Part shown: positions 60,201-64,000 of the stretch, piece by piece
Position numbering within the stretch: the stretch's first letter is position 1
Layout of the letters: each line of letters begins with the position of its first letter
Source: Falsiphaeobacter marinintestinus
Lineage (GTDB): Bacteria; Pseudomonadota; Alphaproteobacteria; Rhodobacterales; Rhodobacteraceae
Length of the DNA: 64,000 bases
Reading direction: 5' to 3'
NCBI RefSeq assembly: GCF_007923355.1
Contig: NZ_VOGO01000009.1
Location: forward strand, 124,001 to 188,000
The notes under the pieces: model-generated
What the model saw: the letters and a program-made list of their open reading frames with translations, nothing else
Database searches by the model: none
Told to the model about the DNA's origin: nothing
Translations under genes and position numbers: made by a program

Positions 60201-62554
60201 GGTTTGAATTTGGTGAATTGTCTCGGGCCGTCCTGGATCGCTATGATGCGCGGGCATTGCGGGCCCGCACGCTGTTCATCGCCAACATATGCGTCACCCA
60301 CTGGAAGCGCCCGATCCGGGCGACACTGGAACCGCTGCTGGAAGCATATCAATCCGGGCTGGATACCGGCGATATCGAATACTCGACGCATTCGCTGATG
60401 ATCCACAATCAGCACCTGTTCGCAGTAGGTCATCCGCTGGGTCAGCTGCACGCGCGCATGACCGGCCAACGTCCAGCGATTGTGGCCTCCAAGGAAGAAG
60501 CGGCGTTGTCACTGTTTCAGATCTATCATCAGGTCATCGCCAACTGGCTGACGCCGTCTGACAATCCTGTTGATCTGATTGGCGAGAATTATGACGAAAG
60601 CCAGATGCGCCCGATCCACGAACAGGTTGGTGACCGCACCGCGTTGTTCCACCTGCACTACAACAAGACCGTGTTGGCCTATTGCTTTGGTCAATACGAA
60701 CAGGCCAAAGGGCTGGCCGCCGCGACCCGTGACCTGTTGGACGGCGCAGTGGGGGTGCATCAGATCCCGCTGTTCCATTTTTATGAATCGCTGGTCTTTC
60801 TGGCCAATGGGGCCGAAGCCGATGACGAGCGAATCGTTGAAAATCAGGAGAAACTGGACGGTTGGTCTGATCACTGCCCCGAGAACAATCGCCATCGCTG
60901 GCATTTGGTCGAAGCCGAACGTTGCGCGCGATTGAACGACACGGCCAATGCGGCCCGACATTTTGATCAGGCGACAGTTCTGGCGCATCAGAACCGCTAT
61001 ATTCAGGAAGAGGCGCTGGCCCACGAATTGCACGCGCGTTTCTGGCTGGACCGTGGAAACACGACGTTGGCCAAAGTATTCCTGCAACAGGCCGAGCGCT
61101 GCCACGCGCATTGGGGCAGCGAAGCCAAGCGCGCAGACCTGGTTGAGCGTTATGGCGATCTGCTGCCGGAGATGGTCGACACCGCGCAGGACAAGAACCC
61201 CGGTGCCAATACAATCGACATCGACTCGGTCCTGAAAGCCGCAGAAGCCTTGTCGGGTGCGATAGAACTGGAAGGTCTGTTGTCGCAGATGATGCAGATC
61301 ACCATTGAAAACGCGGGCGCACAACGTGGATTGCTGTTGCTGCACAAACGCGGACGACAGGTGTCTGCAGCAATGGCATCAGCCGAAGAAACCGAGGTGA
61401 CATTTCCCGACCTGTCGATCGAGGCGCTGGACGATTTGAATGACGAAGCGCCGCTGCTGTTGGCTGCCGCCCGCTATGTTCTGCGCACCGAACGCCCCAT
61501 GATGATCGATGACGCGCAGACCGACAGCAGCGTAAATTCGGAACCCTATGTGATACGGCACAAAACGCGGTCGGTTCTGTGCATGCCGCTCAGCTATCAG
61601 GGCAAACTGGCTGCAATCCTGTATCTGGAAAATGATCTTGCGGCGGGCGCCTTTACGGCCAACCGGTTGCAGCTGTTGAACATGCTGTCCGCTCAAATGG
61701 CTGTTCTGATCGAAAACGCGCAGTTCTATGACGAAGTGTTGCGGATCAACCGGGCCTATGAACGATTTGTACCCCAAAAATTCCTCGGATTTCTGGGACG
61801 AGACAGCATTGTCGATGTGGAGCTGGGCGATCAGGTGTCGCGGGACATGACCGTGATGTTCGTGGACATTCGCGATTTCACACGCCTGTCAGACGCGATG
61901 TCGCCAGAACAGACATTCGCGTTCATCAACGCCTTTTTGCAAGCTATGGAACCGCAGGTCGCTCGGCACAATGGGATCGTGGACAAATACACCGGCGACG
62001 GCCTGATGGCGTTGTTTCCCGGGCGCGCAGACGAGGCACTGCGCTGTGCTATCGATATCTTTTCAGCACTGGAAACCTTTAACCAGCGGCGGGTCAGCCA
62101 GGGCGAAGTGCCTGTTGAAATTGGCGTGGGTTTGCATTCTGGCAGGTTGATGCTTGGCACAATCGGCGGGCAGGCCCGAATGGACGGAACCGTCATTTCG
62201 GCCGCGGTCAACCTGGCCAGCCGTGTAGAATCATTGAATAAAATATACGGTACGCGTCTACTGATCAGTGAACAGACGCTGAATCTGCTGCATGATGCCG
62301 ACGTGTATCAAAGCCGCAGACTGGGACAGGTCAGGGTCAAGGGCGGCACCAAAGTTTCGCTGTTCGAAGTGTTTGATGCAGATCCCGCAGATATGGTCGC
62401 CCGCAAACTTGCGACCAAACCACATCTTTCTGCTGCGTTGCATGCGCTGGAACACGGCGATGAACAGACGGCGCGGACCGGGTTCGGCCAGATCCTGGAA
62501 ATGGATCCCGAAGACACGGTGGCGCGGCAATATCTTGGCGAACTGGGTGCATAA
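57278..62554 (+). CDS. Pseudokinase-ATPase-GAF-adenylate cyclase signalling protein
   Basis: A 1758-residue protein. Residues about 5-285 form a protein-kinase-like domain (Lys36 in HILKVLK; DFG at 152-154), but the catalytic HRD is HKG (131-133), so it is probably a pseudokinase. An AAA/STAND-type ATPase follows with Walker A GYSGIGKS (337-344) and Walker B VVFIDDLQWAD (Asp467-468). A long helical TPR-like part runs to about 1210 and a GAF domain to about 1400. A class III cyclase ends the protein: metal Asp1530 and Asp1574, Lys1570 in DKYTGDG, Asn1645 and Arg1649. The purine-selecting Asp appears to be Ala1642. ATG 57278 was chosen by family start. Confidence 0.88.
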   Translation: MKAVEHYDILDTLFDGRQTRILRVRNADSGAPHILKVLKDEFPTADVQSWFRYEYELTQRVSAAAQGVIGVGELRRNGHGLLMELEDIGADTLAAAVSADGPYLGDLQKALDLSVALAGVVGRIHQTDVIHKGLCPANVLLSPDRDMVRIIDFGQASELSLENAETANLDLPLEVLHYIAPEQSGRMNRTIDYRADLYSLGATLFYLFSGRAPFDEDGRELDAAALIHAHIARAPVSLIQANPNVPEAVSLIVGRLLEKNIADRYQSAAGLIEDLEYCAKEFARTGQIADFRLANSDYSDRLMPVQKLFGRDSEFQTLLDRFRSCRNGGAEIAFIHGYSGIGKSALVNELQRPIALANGYFVVGKFDVNLRDQPYGGILQALRALVGQRLLASRSAIDRLAEDLKAALGPNGQIIIDAIPEVQLIIGEQPQVPDLGPEESQNRFGRVIESFLQVMASADHPLVVFIDDLQWADLPSLNLMRRITSGATLHHLLLIGAYRSNEVDPAHPVSLMREALQEQQTAVTDIELGPLRTSDVADLISAMIRLPLSESDALITLCYEKTGGNPFFLNQFLLALNNDGLLTFDYRENAWQWDMAAIERRDYTDNVVDLVVARIRRMPGDAAAMLKTAACIGSRFDLLTLSEIAGMQSDTAAQQLWPLLQDNLIMPVSQNYRVAHGHDGADAEAGANVTYRFLHDRVQQAAYGLQTEDERRQTHLVIARTMHRTLAETSPREQWFDVVGHFNNASDLIDSPEARSQLAALNLGAARRAKDAAAFESASEYLRNGLAVMPDNTWDQDYQLALDLHIEATESAYLTHDFDRMGVLAAETEKRARSLMDVVRLRDIELRAFIAGDKRQEALAVALPLLLDLGAGFPAEPTFEDYGAGFGAAEGSLAGKDVADLIDLPEMTDENARAAMRILSLIFSASYFAAPQLLPLIIAKMVELSGRHGNVGESAFGYAVYGLNLCAFEGKIERGFEFGELSRAVLDRYDARALRARTLFIANICVTHWKRPIRATLEPLLEAYQSGLDTGDIEYSTHSLMIHNQHLFAVGHPLGQLHARMTGQRPAIVASKEEAALSLFQIYHQVIANWLTPSDNPVDLIGENYDESQMRPIHEQVGDRTALFHLHYNKTVLAYCFGQYEQAKGLAAATRDLLDGAVGVHQIPLFHFYESLVFLANGAEADDERIVENQEKLDGWSDHCPENNRHRWHLVEAERCARLNDTANAARHFDQATVLAHQNRYIQEEALAHELHARFWLDRGNTTLAKVFLQQAERCHAHWGSEAKRADLVERYGDLLPEMVDTAQDKNPGANTIDIDSVLKAAEALSGAIELEGLLSQMMQITIENAGAQRGLLLLHKRGRQVSAAMASAEETEVTFPDLSIEALDDLNDEAPLLLAAARYVLRTERPMMIDDAQTDSSVNSEPYVIRHKTRSVLCMPLSYQGKLAAILYLENDLAAGAFTANRLQLLNMLSAQMAVLIENAQFYDEVLRINRAYERFVPQKFLGFLGRDSIVDVELGDQVSRDMTVMFVDIRDFTRLSDAMSPEQTFAFINAFLQAMEPQVARHNGIVDKYTGDGLMALFPGRADEALRCAIDIFSALETFNQRRVSQGEVPVEIGVGLHSGRLMLGTIGGQARMDGTVISAAVNLASRVESLNKIYGTRLLISEQTLNLLHDADVYQSRRLGQVRVKGGTKVSLFEVFDADPADMVARKLATKPHLSAALHALEHGDEQTARTGFGQILEMDPEDTVARQYLGELGA

Positions 62555-62658
62555 ATATGTGCCCCGAATGCTGACAAAAACGAAACTCTGGGTTTTGAAC
62601 ACAGGGCAAGGTGAGGACTGATTTTCCATCAGAATTTGGCTGCAAACAGGAGGGATCT

Positions 62659-64000
62659 ATGGGAGTTTTTGACGTTCCAAGAGTGCATGTATCGGGTCGA
62701 TTTTATGCAGACCCATCAAGCGTAAACAACGACCCCGACCATTATCTGCCATCCGTCACAAACCCTGCGCCTTGGCAAATGCCCAAGGGGCGGCACTATT
62801 TCCGGTTTGAATCTTGCAGCGTGATGTCCGCCCTTGGACCGAACGGCACAGATATCAACGATCCCGTAATGATCGGCGTGCCTATGCGCACCACGGATGA
62901 ACCTGTTCCCGCCAAAATCGTTGACCTTGATGTCTATCAGCAATGCGTGACGCAGTTGTTTGGGGTTGAATTGCTAATTGGCGATCCCGAAGGCGCACAT
63001 ATCAAAGGTCGGATGGACACGCCTGTTCTGAACGGCAATTCGTTCAATTTCGTCCAACCGACCCGCGGATGGAAAATGCAGTATGGCTGGGGCAGCTATG
63101 GCGGGGACAGCAACGCGATCGGGCTGTTTCAAAGCGTGGTCCGGGTTGCGGAAGAAGACTGGACGTTCCCGCACGATGGGCCTTGGGGGGCCCTGTATAA
63201 CGCCAGCAAGGTCGAGGTTGTCGATGGCGTTCTCTACCGTCTGTTGTCGTTCAAGTTTCTTCTGGATGGCTATTGGAACGTGATCGGGACCTCGGATTAT
63301 CAGTATGGGCGCATGACGGGCACGCTGGGCGCCTACAAAGACGGAGAAGCCACAGAAACCACCGGCCGCCGCTGGTTGCAGGCGCGTCCGCTGCCGAAAG
63401 ATGCAGACTGGTTTGTGCCCTTCTTTTACAAAGCCCCGTTCGATCTGGACATGACGCGCAGCGTGCTGACGATTGATTGGTCGGGATCCGTTTCCAGACT
63501 TAGTGTCGGCGGTGATCCGGTCCCGCTCGGCACGGTCACCGCCCGCGTGGTTTCAGACAAAGGGTCGATTGACCTTGGAACCGTGCGGATCGACAGCAGT
63601 GTTTACATGTTGAAGGGTGGCATGTCCGAAATACAGCTGACGCCGGAAACGGCAAAGGTGCTGGAAACCGCACCGTTGGAATTGTGGACATCGCGCGAAG
63701 ACATTGGTGACAAGAAGATTTTCTTCGAAAATGCCGATGGATTTGCCTATGCCACGCAGAACCGGTCCATTCGGATGTCCTCAGATGTCGGGGATTCACA
63801 AAGCACATCAAGCGCGACAGTTCACATCACGCGCTGGGGCAAACCGATCGCAGGAGAAACACCTGGATTCGAGATTGTTCCGGTAAGCGGCACGACGCCG
63901 GGCATTACCGTTCCTCCGGGATACGAAGGCGATACTCCAGAAGCGTATGGTGCATTGGTTGCCAGTGTCTCGCCGAGTGACGAAAACGGGTTTGCCACTA
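62659..64000 (+). CDS. Uncharacterised protein, C-terminus cut by window edge
   Basis: At least 447 residues, beginning MGVFDVPRVHVSGRFYADPSSVNND. The PRxHxSGRFxADxSxVNN start resembles a group of hypothetical bacterial proteins that, as far as I know, have no assigned function. There is no signal peptide. The sequence is beta-rich with many Trp/Tyr/Gly residues (GWKMQYGWGSYGGDSNAIGLF in part; WTFPHDGPWGALYN). AGGAGGG precedes the ATG, 104 bp after the giant cyclase gene on the same strand. The pairing suggests the signalling protein may control or sense the same process, but this is only proximity. Confidence 0.65.
   Translation, partial: MGVFDVPRVHVSGRFYADPSSVNNDPDHYLPSVTNPAPWQMPKGRHYFRFESCSVMSALGPNGTDINDPVMIGVPMRTTDEPVPAKIVDLDVYQQCVTQLFGVELLIGDPEGAHIKGRMDTPVLNGNSFNFVQPTRGWKMQYGWGSYGGDSNAIGLFQSVVRVAEEDWTFPHDGPWGALYNASKVEVVDGVLYRLLSFKFLLDGYWNVIGTSDYQYGRMTGTLGAYKDGEATETTGRRWLQARPLPKDADWFVPFFYKAPFDLDMTRSVLTIDWSGSVSRLSVGGDPVPLGTVTARVVSDKGSIDLGTVRIDSSVYMLKGGMSEIQLTPETAKVLETAPLELWTSREDIGDKKIFFENADGFAYATQNRSIRMSSDVGDSQSTSSATVHITRWGKPIAGETPGFEIVPVSGTTPGITVPPGYEGDTPEAYGALVASVSPSDENGFAT

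Noticed and set aside
1-64000. tRNA, rRNA, CRISPR or prophage
   Set aside because: No cloverleaf-like GTTCRA-N-YC contexts, conserved rRNA stretches, regularly spaced repeats or phage structural genes were recognised while reading both strands.

Overview
The window looks like a chromosomal segment of a marine alphaproteobacterium of the Rhodobacterales (roseobacter group). The basis is moderately GC-rich coding sequence, tightly packed operons with ATGA or TAATG junctions, many ABC, TRAP and TctC-type solute-binding proteins, several FCD-type GntR regulators, a type 1 Idi, a TMEM220-type protein and an ebo cluster. This placement is inference from gene content. No rRNA, tRNA, CRISPR array or complete mobile element was seen.

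Layout. 1-7.2 kb: the 3' part of an FAD-dependent amine/amino-acid oxidase is missing at the window edge; next come a small secreted protein, a translationally coupled S8 protease and PAP2/haloperoxidase-fold pair (the latter with a (GAGS)10 N-terminus), and a divergent SARP-like regulator. 7.2-7.4 kb: a candidate small RNA with a T-run terminator. 7.4-18.2 kb: a catabolic island on the minus strand with two ring-cleavage-type enzymes (NicX-like and gentisate 1,2-dioxygenase-like), an FAA hydrolase, two flavin reductases, an acyl-CoA-dehydrogenase-fold enzyme that seems to lack the usual catalytic glutamate, an SRPBCC-alpha/beta-hydrolase fusion, a glutamine-synthetase-like ligase, a TetR regulator and a TctC binding protein, with a divergent GntR regulator. 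Two identical 14-bp palindromic sites lie about 60 bp upstream of the gentisate-dioxygenase and nicX-like start codons.

18.2-24 kb: a decayed LysR gene, a membrane protein and a coupled pair of large secreted proteins of unknown function. 24-28.4 kb: phnDCEE plus a HAD hydrolase, with no C-P lyase. 28.5-32.3 kb: idi, a GntR regulator, and a PQQ-type sugar dehydrogenase with a di-haem cytochrome c. 32.3-39.5 kb: a VTT-domain membrane protein and a rearranged but complete eboA-F set, a metabolite-trafficking cluster known from cyanobacteria and others. 40-49.9 kb: an FAD/Fe-S 2-hydroxyacid dehydrogenase with GntR, divergent from an aminotransferase, a TRAP transporter, an enoyl-CoA hydratase and a CoA transferase, probably one organic-acid pathway.

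49.9-51.6 kb is a gene graveyard: a LuxR-alpha/beta-hydrolase pseudogene and a biotinyl-domain fragment. 51.6-56.4 kb: an outer-membrane channel with two DUF3604 hydrolases. 56.4-57.3 kb: non-coding, with a single IS5/IS903-like terminal repeat. 57.3-64 kb: a 1758-residue pseudokinase-ATPase-GAF-adenylate-cyclase protein followed by an uncharacterised protein cut by the window end.

The best candidates for undescribed biology are the N-aromatic catabolic island with its shared operators, the rearranged ebo cluster, the giant pseudokinase/cyclase with its neighbour, and the protease/PAP2 pair.
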